NCBI RefSeq assembly: GCF_038784515.1
Contig: NZ_CP152376.1
Span: 2,666,001-2,730,000 of the forward strand
Source: Rhodoferax sp. GW822-FHT02A01
GTDB lineage: Bacteria > Pseudomonadota > Gammaproteobacteria > Burkholderiales > Burkholderiaceae_C
Direction of reading: 5' to 3'
DNA: 64,000 nt
Shown here: piece after piece, positions 19,799 to 28,205 of the stretch
Numbering within the stretch: the first letter of the stretch is position 1
How the letters are laid out: every line of letters starts with the position of its first letter
The notes under the pieces: model-generated
Told to the model about the DNA's origin: nothing
Seen by the model: only the letters and a program-made list of their open reading frames with translations
The model's database searches: none
Translations under genes and position numbers: made by a program

Positions 19799-19944
19799 AT
19801 GGAATACCTTTATGTAGTTGCCTAGGGAAATACCTAGTAGCAATTTCACAATAGATACATATGGATGTGTTTGCGAAAAATCAAAGCCAGTAGAGAAAGC
19901 GCATATACACAAGCTACGTTTCATGTGCCACGGCAGTAAACACC

Positions 19945-20241
19945 ATGAAAAAAACAAGAATGCGTTCGTTGGTCATCGTGATCGGCATACTCTGTGCCGC
20001 AGCCACATGGGCTCAAACGGCCACCACCACTGCGCCTACAGCCAAAGCCAGTGTCGCTGCTCCCGCCAAGATAGCCACTGCTGGTGGCGCAGGTAAGGTC
20101 TGGGTCAATAGCAGCTCCAAGACTTACCACTGTGAAGGCTCCAAGTTCTATGGAAAGACCAAGTCCGGCGAATACATGAGCGAGGCGGAAGCCAAGGCCA
20201 AAGGCAACCACCCGGTCAAGGGCCAGGCTTGCGCGAAGTAG
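19945..20241 (+). CDS. Small secreted protein with Cys-pair C-terminal domain
   Basis: A 98-residue protein with signal peptide (ending ATWAQ), an Ala/Thr/Pro-rich linker, and a C-terminal domain of about 50 residues: KVWVNSSSKTYHCEGSKFYG, then KTKSGEYMSEAEAKAKGNHPV and KGQAC. This VWVN...YHC...YGKTK.G.YM.EAEA domain recurs in Burkholderiales as a short exported protein or at the end of secreted nucleases; its function is unknown to me. The two cysteines could form a disulphide. A strong hairpin follows the stop codon. Confidence 0.8.
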   Translation: MKKTRMRSLVIVIGILCAAATWAQTATTTAPTAKASVAAPAKIATAGGAGKVWVNSSSKTYHCEGSKFYGKTKSGEYMSEAEAKAKGNHPVKGQACAK

Positions 20242-20266
20242 GCAATCAATCATCTAATGATCTAAT

Positions 20267-20295
20267 GCAAACGGGGCGTATTTCGCCCCGTTTGC
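20267..20295 (+). terminator. Long perfect hairpin after the small secreted protein gene
   Basis: GCAAACGGGGCG pairs perfectly with CGCCCCGTTTGC (12 bp, 5-base loop). No T-run follows, so termination efficiency is uncertain, but the position just before aqpZ suits a terminator. Confidence 0.6.
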
Positions 20296-20332
20296 ATGTA
20301 ACTTCAACTGACGCAGCAAAGGAGCAATAACA

Positions 20333-21034
20333 ATGGTCGGTAACAAAGCAAAGTGGTCAGCCGAATTCCTGGGGACTTTCTGGCTCACACTGGGGGGCTG
20401 CGGCAGCGCCGTTCTGGCGGCTGCGTTTCCAGGGGTAGGCATTGGCCTGCTGGGTGTGTCTCTGGCCTTCGGCTTGACCGTGGTCACGGGCGCCTACGCA
20501 TTCGGCCCCATCTCGGGCGGGCACTTCAACCCCGCGGTATCGATTGGTCTGGTCGTAGGCAAGCGTTTCTCCGCCGCCGAGTTGCCGGGCTACATCATTG
20601 CGCAGGTGCTGGGGGCGATTGCCGCCGCCGCAGTGCTGTACGTGATCGTCTCCGGCAAGACCGGTTTCCAGGGCGTGGGGGGCTTTGCCAGCAATGGCTA
20701 CGGTGCCAACTCGCCCGGCGGCTTCGGCATGCTGTCCGTGCTGGTGTGTGAGGTAGTGATGACGGCCATCTTTCTGGTCGTCATTCTGGGCGCCACTGCG
20801 GAAAAAGCCGCCGGTGGTTTTGGTGGTCTGGCCATTGGCCTGTGCCTGACGCTGATTCACCTGGTGTCGATTCCCGTCTCCAACACCTCCGTCAACCCGG
20901 CGCGCAGCACCGGCCCTGCGCTGTTTGCGCAAACCGGTGCATTGGGTGACTTGTGGCTGTTCTGGGTTGCACCGATTGCCGGTGCGGTGCTGGGGGCGCT
21001 GGTCTACAACGCCCTCCTGTCCGAAGAAGCGTGA
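20333..21034 (+). CDS. aqpZ: Aquaporin Z
   Basis: A 233-residue MIP-family water channel with six transmembrane helices and two half-helix NPA motifs: [12 protein letters not shown] in the first half and [14 protein letters not shown] in the second. The Arg after the second NPA and the His/Phe of the narrow selectivity filter fit a water-selective aquaporin rather than a glycerol facilitator. The ribosome site AAAGGAG lies at good spacing from ATG 20333. It converges with the pat gene. Confidence 0.96.
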   Translation: MVGNKAKWSAEFLGTFWLTLGGCGSAVLAAAFPGVGIGLLGVSLAFGLTVVTGAYAFGPISGGHFNPAVSIGLVVGKRFSAAELPGYIIAQVLGAIAAAAVLYVIVSGKTGFQGVGGFASNGYGANSPGGFGMLSVLVCEVVMTAIFLVVILGATAEKAAGGFGGLAIGLCLTLIHLVSIPVSNTSVNPARSTGPALFAQTGALGDLWLFWVAPIAGAVLGALVYNALLSEEA

Positions 21035-21063
21035 GACAAAAGCGTGGCCTGGATGTGAAGAGC

Positions 21064-23754
21064 CTAGAGACTGTGCGTGACCAGCTTGAAATCCGGATCA
21101 TCCGGATAGCTCTTCACGTGGTAACCCAGGCCGCGCATGAGCTTGAGCATGCCGGAGTTGTTGGCCAGCACCAGGCCTTCGATTTCGCTCAGGCCTTTTT
21201 CGCGGGCCACGTCCATGATGCTTTCCATCAGGCGTGAGCCCATGCCCTTGCCATTGAAGTCGTCCGCCACCACCAGCGCGAATTCGCAGCTCGACTGGTC
21301 GGGGTTGGTCACATAGCGTGACACACCCACCAGGCGCTCGGTCTCGGTGATTTCACCATCCTGGTCGGCGGTGCGTTCCTTGATGATGGCCACCAACGCC
21401 ATCTCGCGGTCGTAGTCGATCAGCGTGAAGCGCGCCAGCATGGCGGGTGGCAACTCGGCCATGCTCGATACAAAGCGGAAATAGCGGCTCTGCGGCGAGA
21501 GCTCACTCACCAGCTTCTTGAGCATGGTGGCGTCGTCCGGGTGGATGGGGCGAATCGTGTACTCGCCACCACCGCGCAGGGGCAGCGTTTTCTCGTAGCG
21601 GGCCGGGTAGGGCAGGATGGAGAGGTGGTGGTAGTCGCTGGCGCGGCCACTGCTGGCCTGGGGCGCGTTGTCAATGACGATGCGCGCATCCACTGCCACG
21701 GCACCAGACTCGTCCACGATGATGGGGTTGATATCCATCTCGCGCAGGTGCGGCAATTCGCACACCATTTCCGATACGCGCAACAGCACCTGCTCCAGCG
21801 CGTCCATGTCCACTGCGGTGGCGCCGCGCCATTCGCCCAGGGTCTCGGACACGCGCGAACGGTCTATCAGGCGGCGCGCCAGGAACTGGTTGAGCGGTGG
21901 CAATTCCATGGCACGGTCGTTGAGCAATTCGATCATGGTGCCGCCCGCGCCGAACACGATCACCGGGCCGAACGGATCATCGGTGACCAGGCCCACATAG
22001 ATTTCGCGGCCACGGCGCGCATGGGCCATCTTCTGCACCGTCACGCCATTGATGCGGGCCTGCGGCATGATGCGCCGCACCCGCTCCACCATGTCGTTGT
22101 AGTTGTCGCGCGCGCTGGTGGCGTTCATGATGTTGAGCGCCACGCCCTGCACATCCGATTTGTGGCTGATGTCGGGCGAGTCGATCTTGAGCGCCACCGG
22201 GAATCCCAGCTGCGCCGAAATCATCATGGCCTCGCTGGCATTGCGCGCCAGAATGGTTTGCGTCACTGGTATGTGGAAGCACGACAGCAGCGTCTTGGAT
22301 TCCATCTCGGTGAGCACCTTGCGCCGCTCGGCCAGCACGCTCTCGATGATGAGGCGCGCGCCTTCGATGTCGGGTTTGCCCAACGTGGACAAGGGGGGCG
22401 GCGTCTGCTGCAGCAGGCGCTGGTTCTGGTAGAAGGTGGCGATGTTGCCAAAGGCACCCACGGCCGCCTCCGGTGTGCGGAAGGTGGGAATGGCCGCTGC
22501 GTTGAGCAGGGCCCGTGCCTCGCCCACGGTGGCATCACCCATCCAGCAGGACAGCAGCGGTTTGCCCATGGACTTCTTGATCTCCGCCATGGCCTTGGCG
22601 ATGCCGATGGAGTCTGCGCCGGTCTTGGGCGAGAAGATCACCAGCACGCCGTCTATGGAGGCGTCGTGGTCGGCAGCAATGACGGCGGCCTTGTAGTGCT
22701 CGGCCGAGGCCTCTTCCGACAGGTCGATCAGGTCGGTCAGCGACGCCAGTTCCGGCACCTTGGCCTTGAGGTCGGCGGCTGACTGTTCCGAGAGCTTGCC
22801 CAGGTGCAGATGGATTTCATTGACCCAGTCTGCCGCCAGCACGCCCGGGCCACCTCCATTGGTGACGATGGCCAGGCGCTGCCCCACCGGGCGGTAGCGC
22901 GAGGCCAGGCATTTGGCCGCGGAGAAGAGTTCCACAAACGAGGTGACGCGCACGGCGCCAGCACGCCGCAGGGCGGCGTCGAATACGTCGTCGCTACCGA
23001 CGATGGTGCCGCTGTGTGTTTGCGCCGCCTGGTTGCCCGCAGGTTTGCGCCCGGCCTTGAGCACGATCACCGGTTTGGCATTGGCTGCTGAGCGCAGGGC
23101 ACTCATGAAGCGGCGCGCATTGGAGATGCCTTCCAGGTACACGATGATGCTTTGTGTGCGGGCGTCGTTGGCCAGGTAGTCCAGTACCTGGGCAATGTCC
23201 ACTGCGGTGTTGGGGCCCAGTGAAACCACGGATGAAAACCCGACCGCATTCTTGCTGGCCCAGTCCAGCATGGAGGCGGTGAGTGCGCCCGATTGCGACA
23301 CCAGTGCCAGCGAACCGCTATTGGCCAGGTCGCCGGCCACGCTGGCATTGAGTTGCAGCAGCGGGTTCTGAAAGCCCAGACAGTTGGGGCCCAGCAGTTG
23401 CACGTTTTCGCGCTTGGCCACTTTCTTCAAGGCTGCTGCCTGTTCGGCGCTGATGCCGCTGGAAATGATGACGGCCGAGCGGCAGGTCATGCGCCCGGCC
23501 ACCTCCAGTGCGGCGACAACCTCGTCCGCCGGCAAGGCGATGATGGCCAAGTCCGCCCGGCTTTGCGCCAGCTCGGCCAGCGTGCCGCTGCTGTGGATGT
23601 CCAGAAAGTGCAGCGTGCCTTTGTAGGTCTGCGCCTTCAGGTTGGCAATCAGCTGGCTGGCCTGCAGTGTGAGGCTCTCCGGGTTCCCGGTGGAGCCGGC
23701 GAAGACCAGAATCGATTGTGGGGCAAAGAGGGGGGAGAGGTAGTGTTTGTCCAT
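21064..23754 (-). CDS. pat: Protein acetyltransferase Pat: NDP-forming acyl-CoA synthetase domain + GNAT
   Basis: An 896-residue protein of the Pat/YfiQ (AcP) type. Residues 1 to about 700 form an ADP-forming acyl-CoA synthetase-like region: CoA-binding Rossmann domain (LFAPQSILVFAGSTG), ligase-CoA domain, and an ATP-grasp region (GFPVALKIDSPDISHKSDVQGV). The last 170 residues are a GNAT domain (TIRPIHPDDATMLKKLV... EFALVVADDFNGKGMGSRLMESI). In Salmonella, Pat acetylates lysines of metabolic enzymes such as acetyl-CoA synthetase. A His remains in QTHSGTIVG, at the position used for phosphorylation in true synthetases. The gene lies 4 bases behind a deacetylase gene, forming a modifier/eraser pair. 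Confidence 0.93.
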   Translation of the reverse strand: MDKHYLSPLFAPQSILVFAGSTGNPESLTLQASQLIANLKAQTYKGTLHFLDIHSSGTLAELAQSRADLAIIALPADEVVAALEVAGRMTCRSAVIISSGISAEQAAALKKVAKRENVQLLGPNCLGFQNPLLQLNASVAGDLANSGSLALVSQSGALTASMLDWASKNAVGFSSVVSLGPNTAVDIAQVLDYLANDARTQSIIVYLEGISNARRFMSALRSAANAKPVIVLKAGRKPAGNQAAQTHSGTIVGSDDVFDAALRRAGAVRVTSFVELFSAAKCLASRYRPVGQRLAIVTNGGGPGVLAADWVNEIHLHLGKLSEQSAADLKAKVPELASLTDLIDLSEEASAEHYKAAVIAADHDASIDGVLVIFSPKTGADSIGIAKAMAEIKKSMGKPLLSCWMGDATVGEARALLNAAAIPTFRTPEAAVGAFGNIATFYQNQRLLQQTPPPLSTLGKPDIEGARLIIESVLAERRKVLTEMESKTLLSCFHIPVTQTILARNASEAMMISAQLGFPVALKIDSPDISHKSDVQGVALNIMNATSARDNYNDMVERVRRIMPQARINGVTVQKMAHARRGREIYVGLVTDDPFGPVIVFGAGGTMIELLNDRAMELPPLNQFLARRLIDRSRVSETLGEWRGATAVDMDALEQVLLRVSEMVCELPHLREMDINPIIVDESGAVAVDARIVIDNAPQASSGRASDYHHLSILPYPARYEKTLPLRGGGEYTIRPIHPDDATMLKKLVSELSPQSRYFRFVSSMAELPPAMLARFTLIDYDREMALVAIIKERTADQDGEITETERLVGVSRYVTNPDQSSCEFALVVADDFNGKGMGSRLMESIMDVAREKGLSEIEGLVLANNSGMLKLMRGLGYHVKSYPDDPDFKLVTHSL

Positions 23755-23758
23755 GGTC

Positions 23759-24685
23759 TCAATCAGCGCCTATAAGAACTTTGACGTGTGCCGTGGCACT
23801 GCGTGCCAGCGGGCTCAAGACATAGCCTCCTTCAAGGCAGGAAATAACGCGTCCCTGGCAATGGCGCTGGGCCACGGACATGAGTTGCTTGGTCACCCAT
23901 TCGTAGTCGGCTTCCACCAGACCCAGGTTGCCCATGTCGTCTTCGCGGTGACCGTCGAAGCCGGCGGAGATGTAGATCAGCTGGGGTTTGAAGGCATCCA
24001 GCGCGGGTATCCAGTGGGTGGTCACGGCTTCGCGGAACTTGTCGGAGCCCGAGCGCGGTGGCAGCCCGATGTTGACCATGTTGTGGGCCGTGCTGTTCTC
24101 GCCCGAGAAGGGGTAGAGCCCGGTCTCGAAGATCGAGCACATCAGCACCTTGGGGTTGTTCTGCAGGATGTCTTCGCTGCCGTTGCCATGGTGCACGTCA
24201 AAGTCGATCAGCGCCACGCGCTCCAGGCCGTGGTGTTCGATGGCGTGCAGCACACCTACGGCCACGTTGTTGAAGAAGCAGAACCCCATGGCCGCGCCGC
24301 GTTCGGCATGGTGGCCGGGTGGGCGTACCGAGCAAAACGCGCTGGGCACTTCGCCCGACAGCACCAGATCGGTGGCTTGCACCGCAGCACCCGCAGCGCG
24401 CAGTGCGGCCAGGGCGGTATAGGGGTTCATGCTGGTGTCCGGATCGACGCGGTGGTAGCCCTCCTCGGGCGCCGAGTTGAGGATGGTGTGGATGTAGTTC
24501 GGCGTGTGGGCGCGCGCTAGCTGCGCCTCGGTGGCCAGGGGCGCGTCGTAGCTGTGCATGTAATCCAGCAGGCCTTTGGTGAGCAACATGTCATTGATGG
24601 CCCCCAGACGTTCCGGGCATTCCGGGTGCCCCGCGCCCATTTCATGGCGTGTGCAGTCGACGTGCGTGATGTAGGCGGATAGCAA
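23759..24685 (-). CDS. Histone deacetylase family protein (class II-like / acetylpolyamine amidohydrolase)
   Basis: A 308-residue Zn-dependent deacetylase. Catalytic features are intact: tandem His in RPPGHHAERGAAMGFCFFNN, Zn ligands in ALIDFDVHHGNG, the GFDGHREDDMG block, and the C-terminal LEGGY. Homologues remove acetyl groups from lysines, polyamines or acetoin-related targets. The start is taken as TTG 24685, preceded by GGAGA on the minus strand, giving MLSAYITHVDC, the family N-terminus; upstream in-frame codons are not conserved. Its stop lies 4 bases before the pat start, strongly suggesting cotranscription and opposing roles in protein acetylation. Confidence 0.9.
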   Translation of the reverse strand: MLSAYITHVDCTRHEMGAGHPECPERLGAINDMLLTKGLLDYMHSYDAPLATEAQLARAHTPNYIHTILNSAPEEGYHRVDPDTSMNPYTALAALRAAGAAVQATDLVLSGEVPSAFCSVRPPGHHAERGAAMGFCFFNNVAVGVLHAIEHHGLERVALIDFDVHHGNGSEDILQNNPKVLMCSIFETGLYPFSGENSTAHNMVNIGLPPRSGSDKFREAVTTHWIPALDAFKPQLIYISAGFDGHREDDMGNLGLVEADYEWVTKQLMSVAQRHCQGRVISCLEGGYVLSPLARSATAHVKVLIGAD

Positions 24686-24855
24686 GGCAAATCTCCTGAT
24701 GACTGCTGGCGCTTGAGGTGCTGTTGCGGAGTCTAGGCCAGTCTTGGTTTTGGGGAATTGACGCACATCATCAAGAAGTGCGCCTTCGAGCGTCGCTCCC
24801 CAAATTGACAAAGCCCTGACAGCGGCTTGTTTGACGTGGGGCAGGGGTTTGCGGA

Positions 24856-24875
24856 TACTGTGTATAAATACAGTA
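24856..24875 (+). promoter_or_regulatory. LexA box (SOS operator) upstream of dnaE2
   Basis: TACTGTGTATAAATACAGTA contains CTGT-N8-ACAG. It ends only 3 bases before the dnaE2 ATG, so LexA bound here would block transcription right at the gene start; the mRNA leader must begin within or upstream of the box. Confidence 0.92.
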
Positions 24876-24878
24876 TTT

Positions 24879-27800
24879 ATGCCGTCCGCCGCCTCCCCAT
24901 TCCCCGCCTACGCCGAGCTGCATTGCCTCTCCAGCTTCAGCTTCCAGCGCGGCGCCTCGCAGCCGGAGGAGCTGGTCCAGCGCGCCCGCGCGCTGGGCTA
25001 CCAGGCGTTGGCCATCACGGACGAATGCTCGGTTGCTGGCGTGGTGCGCGCGTATGAGGAGGCGCGGCAGCTGGGCGTGCACCTTGTGCTGGGCGCCGAA
25101 TTCCGGGTGCAGTTGCCAGGTGGTGGTGTGTTCACGCTGGTGGCGCTGGTGCACAACCTGCAGGGCTGGGGTAATTTGTGTGCGTTCATCACACATGCCC
25201 GCATGGCGGCGGCCAAGGGGCGGTACCGCGTGACCTGGGCCGATGTGCAGCAGCAGTCCCTGGCTGATTGCGAAATCCTGCTGACCGGGCTGGATGCCTT
25301 GACCATGGAATCGGCCTATGCGGTGTGCAGCGGCGTACGCACACTCTACGGGGCCAACACCTGGCTGGCGGTATCGCACCGCCTGTGTGGTGACGATGCC
25401 TTGCGCCAGTACCGCGTAGAGCAGCTCGCCCGGCTCACAGACCTGCCGCTGGTTGCCACCGGCCATGTGCACATGCATGTGCGTTCGCGCAAGCCCTTGC
25501 ACGACGTGCTGACCGCGGTGCGCGTGGGGCTGCCGGTGGCGCAGTGTGGCTTTGAACTGCAGGCCAACGCCGAGTTGCATATGCGCAGTCGTGCGCGGTT
25601 GGCGGCGCTCTTTCCCCCGGAACTGCTGGCGGCCACGCTGCAGATTGCGGCGCGCTGCACCTTCACCCTGCAGGAGCTGCGCTACCAGTACCCCATGGAG
25701 GCTGTGTTGCCCGGTCACACTCCGGCCCAGACCTTGCGCCAGTACACCGAAGAGGGTGCGCGCGAGCGCTTTGCAGGAGGGGTTCCTGAGGATGTGCGCA
25801 GGCAGATGGAGCACGAGCTGGCCCTGATCGCCGAGAAGTCCTACGAGATGTACTTTCTCACCGTCCACGACCTGGTGCGCTTTGCCCGCAGCCGGGGCAT
25901 CCTGTGCCAGGGGCGGGGGTCGGCGGCCAATTCGGTAGTGTGCTACTGCCTGAGGGTGACCGAGGTGGACCCCTCGCGCATGAAGATGCTGTTCGAGCGC
26001 TTCATCAGCCGCGAGCGTGACGAGCCGCCCGACATTGACGTGGACTTTGAACACCAGCGCCGCGAGGAGGTCATCCAGTACATCTACGAAAAGTATGGCC
26101 GCGACCGCGCCGCCATCACCGCGGTGGTGGCCCACTACCGCCCGCGCAGTGCCTTGCGCGATGTGGGCCGCGCACTGGAAATCCCGGAGGTGCTGATCAA
26201 CGCCATGGCCAAGGAGCATCCGGGCATGTACAGCCGTGAGTTGCTGGTGGAGCGGCTGCAGAGTGCCATTGAAAGAGCGGGTTCTTCGGGTTCTGCGGAT
26301 ACCACCGATTCAAGGAGCCTGGAGGGTGGGGCGCTCAGCGCAGGTAAAGGAGGAGCCTGCAAAGCGGGCGGGGGACACGGAGCTGAGCACCCCACCCTCC
26401 AGGCTCCGGGCGCGGGGGATGGTTTCATGATTCCCCCTCCACGCCGTTTGCAACTCTGGCTTAGCCTGGCCAGCGAACTGCAGCGTTTTCCGCGGCACCT
26501 GAGCCAGCACGTGGGCGGTTTTGTGCTCACGCAGGGGCCTTTGACGCGGCTGGTGCCGGTGGAGAACGCGTCCATGAAAAACCGCAGCGTCATCCAGTGG
26601 GACAAGGACGATCTGGATGCCGTGGGTCTGCTGAAGGTGGATGTGCTGGCCCTGGGCATGCTCAGCGCCATACGCCGCTGCCTGCAGCTGATTGGGCAGA
26701 CGCGCGGCAGCCCGAAGTGCATGCAGGACATTCCCGCCGAAGACCCGGCGGTGTACGCCATGATCAGCCGCGCCGACACGATTGGCGTGTTCCAGATCGA
26801 GAGCCGCGCGCAGATGAGCATGCTGCCGCGCCTGCGGCCCCAAGAGTTTTATGACCTGGTGGTGGAGGTGGCCATCGTGCGGCCTGGGCCCATACAGGGG
26901 GGTATGGTGCATCCGTACCTGAAGGCACGGGCCCGCGAAGGGGAGCAAAAGTCCGAGTTCCCCCAGCTTGATGAAGCGCTTAGTCGCACCAAGGGGGTCC
27001 CCATTTTCCAGGAGCAGGTGATGCAGATCGCCATGCTGGCCGCGGGCTTTACCGCCGGCGAGGCGGACCAGTTGCGCCGCTCCATGGCGGCCTGGAAGCG
27101 CAAGGGCGGTGTGCACAAGTTCTATGACCGGCTGGTGGGGGGCATGGAGGACAGGGGGTATCCGCGGGAATACGCCGAGCGCCTGTTCAAGCAGATTGAA
27201 GGGTTCGGGGAGTACGGTTTCCCCGAGAGCCATGCGGCCAGTTTTGCGCTGCTGGTCTATGCGAGCAGCTGGCTCAAGTGGTATGAGCCCGCCTGCTTTC
27301 TGGCCGCCTTGCTCAACAGCCAGCCGCTGGGCTTCTACGGCCCGGCCCAACTGGTGCAGGACGCGCAGCGCCACGGTGTGCAGGTGCGCGCGGCCGATGT
27401 GGTGCGCAGCGATTGGGACTGCACCCTGGAGGCCTGCGAGCCGGATGCGCCTGCAGCGCGCAATCGCGCCGAAGGCGTGCCGGAGCAGCCTGCCGTGCGA
27501 TTGGGCCTGCGCATGGTCAAGGGGCTTTCAGAAAAGGTGGCCGAGCGCATCAGCCAGCAGCGGCAGCAGGCACCTTTTGCGAATACGCAAGACATGGCCT
27601 TGCGCTGCCAGCTGGATGTAGCCGACCTGCGCGCGCTGGCCAGTGCAGACGCCCTGCAAAGCCTGAGCGGCCACCGCCGCCAGCAGGTGTGGGACGCCTC
27701 CGCCCTGCGTGCCGCGCCAGTCCTGCTGCAAGGCGTGCCGATTGAAGAAGCGGCGCTGCAACTGCAGGCCGCCGAAGAGGGCGAGGAGGTGGTGTTTGAC

Positions 27801-28205
27801 TACGCCGCAGTGGGCCTTACGCTGCGCACCCATCCGGTGGCCTTGCTGCGCGAGCAGTTGCGTGCCATGCGGCTGTTAACCGCCGAGCAGATGCGCTTCT
27901 ACCCCAGCGGCCGCCTGGTGCGCGCCTGCGGCATCGTTACCGCTCGGCAGCAGCCGCAGACCGCCAAGGGCGTGGTCTTCGTCACCTTGGAAGACGAAAC
28001 CGGCAGCGTCAACGTGATTGTCTGGAAGGCGGTGAAAGAAAGCTTTCGCGATGTGATCTATCACGCTCGCCTGATGGCGGTGTACGGCGTGTGGCAACGT
28101 GACGATGAGAGCGGCGGCGAGGTGCGCCACGTGGTGGCCAAGCGGCTGGTGGACCTGACGCACCTGCTGGGGGAACTGAGTACGGTGAGTCGGGACTTCC
28201 ATTAG
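24879..28205 (+). CDS. dnaE2: Error-prone DNA polymerase DnaE2 (ImuC)
   Basis: A 1108-residue C-family polymerase that performs translesion synthesis with ImuA/ImuB after DNA damage. The N-terminal PHP domain begins YAELHCLSSFSFQRGASQPEEL; the polymerase active site shows SRERDEPPDIDVDFEHQRREEV with catalytic aspartates; LSQHVGGFVLT and the helix-hairpin-helix region follow, and a C-terminal OB fold (GVVFVTLEDETGSVNVIVW) closes the protein. ATG 24879 lies immediately after a LexA box. Around residues 479-510 a GC-rich palindromic repeat is translated as a Gly/Ala-rich linker. The stop codon overlaps that of the next gene on the other strand. Confidence 0.96.
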   Translation: MPSAASPFPAYAELHCLSSFSFQRGASQPEELVQRARALGYQALAITDECSVAGVVRAYEEARQLGVHLVLGAEFRVQLPGGGVFTLVALVHNLQGWGNLCAFITHARMAAAKGRYRVTWADVQQQSLADCEILLTGLDALTMESAYAVCSGVRTLYGANTWLAVSHRLCGDDALRQYRVEQLARLTDLPLVATGHVHMHVRSRKPLHDVLTAVRVGLPVAQCGFELQANAELHMRSRARLAALFPPELLAATLQIAARCTFTLQELRYQYPMEAVLPGHTPAQTLRQYTEEGARERFAGGVPEDVRRQMEHELALIAEKSYEMYFLTVHDLVRFARSRGILCQGRGSAANSVVCYCLRVTEVDPSRMKMLFERFISRERDEPPDIDVDFEHQRREEVIQYIYEKYGRDRAAITAVVAHYRPRSALRDVGRALEIPEVLINAMAKEHPGMYSRELLVERLQSAIERAGSSGSADTTDSRSLEGGALSAGKGGACKAGGGHGAEHPTLQAPGAGDGFMIPPPRRLQLWLSLASELQRFPRHLSQHVGGFVLTQGPLTRLVPVENASMKNRSVIQWDKDDLDAVGLLKVDVLALGMLSAIRRCLQLIGQTRGSPKCMQDIPAEDPAVYAMISRADTIGVFQIESRAQMSMLPRLRPQEFYDLVVEVAIVRPGPIQGGMVHPYLKARAREGEQKSEFPQLDEALSRTKGVPIFQEQVMQIAMLAAGFTAGEADQLRRSMAAWKRKGGVHKFYDRLVGGMEDRGYPREYAERLFKQIEGFGEYGFPESHAASFALLVYASSWLKWYEPACFLAALLNSQPLGFYGPAQLVQDAQRHGVQVRAADVVRSDWDCTLEACEPDAPAARNRAEGVPEQPAVRLGLRMVKGLSEKVAERISQQRQQAPFANTQDMALRCQLDVADLRALASADALQSLSGHRRQQVWDASALRAAPVLLQGVPIEEAALQLQAAEEGEEVVFDYAAVGLTLRTHPVALLREQLRAMRLLTAEQMRFYPSGRLVRACGIVTARQQPQTAKGVVFVTLEDETGSVNVIVWKAVKESFRDVIYHARLMAVYGVWQRDDESGGEVRHVVAKRLVDLTHLLGELSTVSRDFH
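26314..26407. repeat. Palindromic repeat element embedded in frame in dnaE2
   Basis: Two 25-base arms (26314-26338 and 26383-26407) are inverted copies of each other with a single mismatch, starting GGAGCCTGGAGGGTGGGG and enclosing a 44-base loop. The element encodes the low-complexity stretch SLEGGALSAGKGGACKAGGG... in a linker just before the conserved LQRFPRHLSQHVGG segment, so the polymerase frame stays open. It looks like a short mobile palindrome (REP or RPE-like) tolerated inside a gene. Confidence 0.85.

Noticed and set aside
19799..19944. Possible FNR site upstream of ompW
   Set aside because: A TTGAT-like half is present, but no ATCAA half follows at 4-base spacing.
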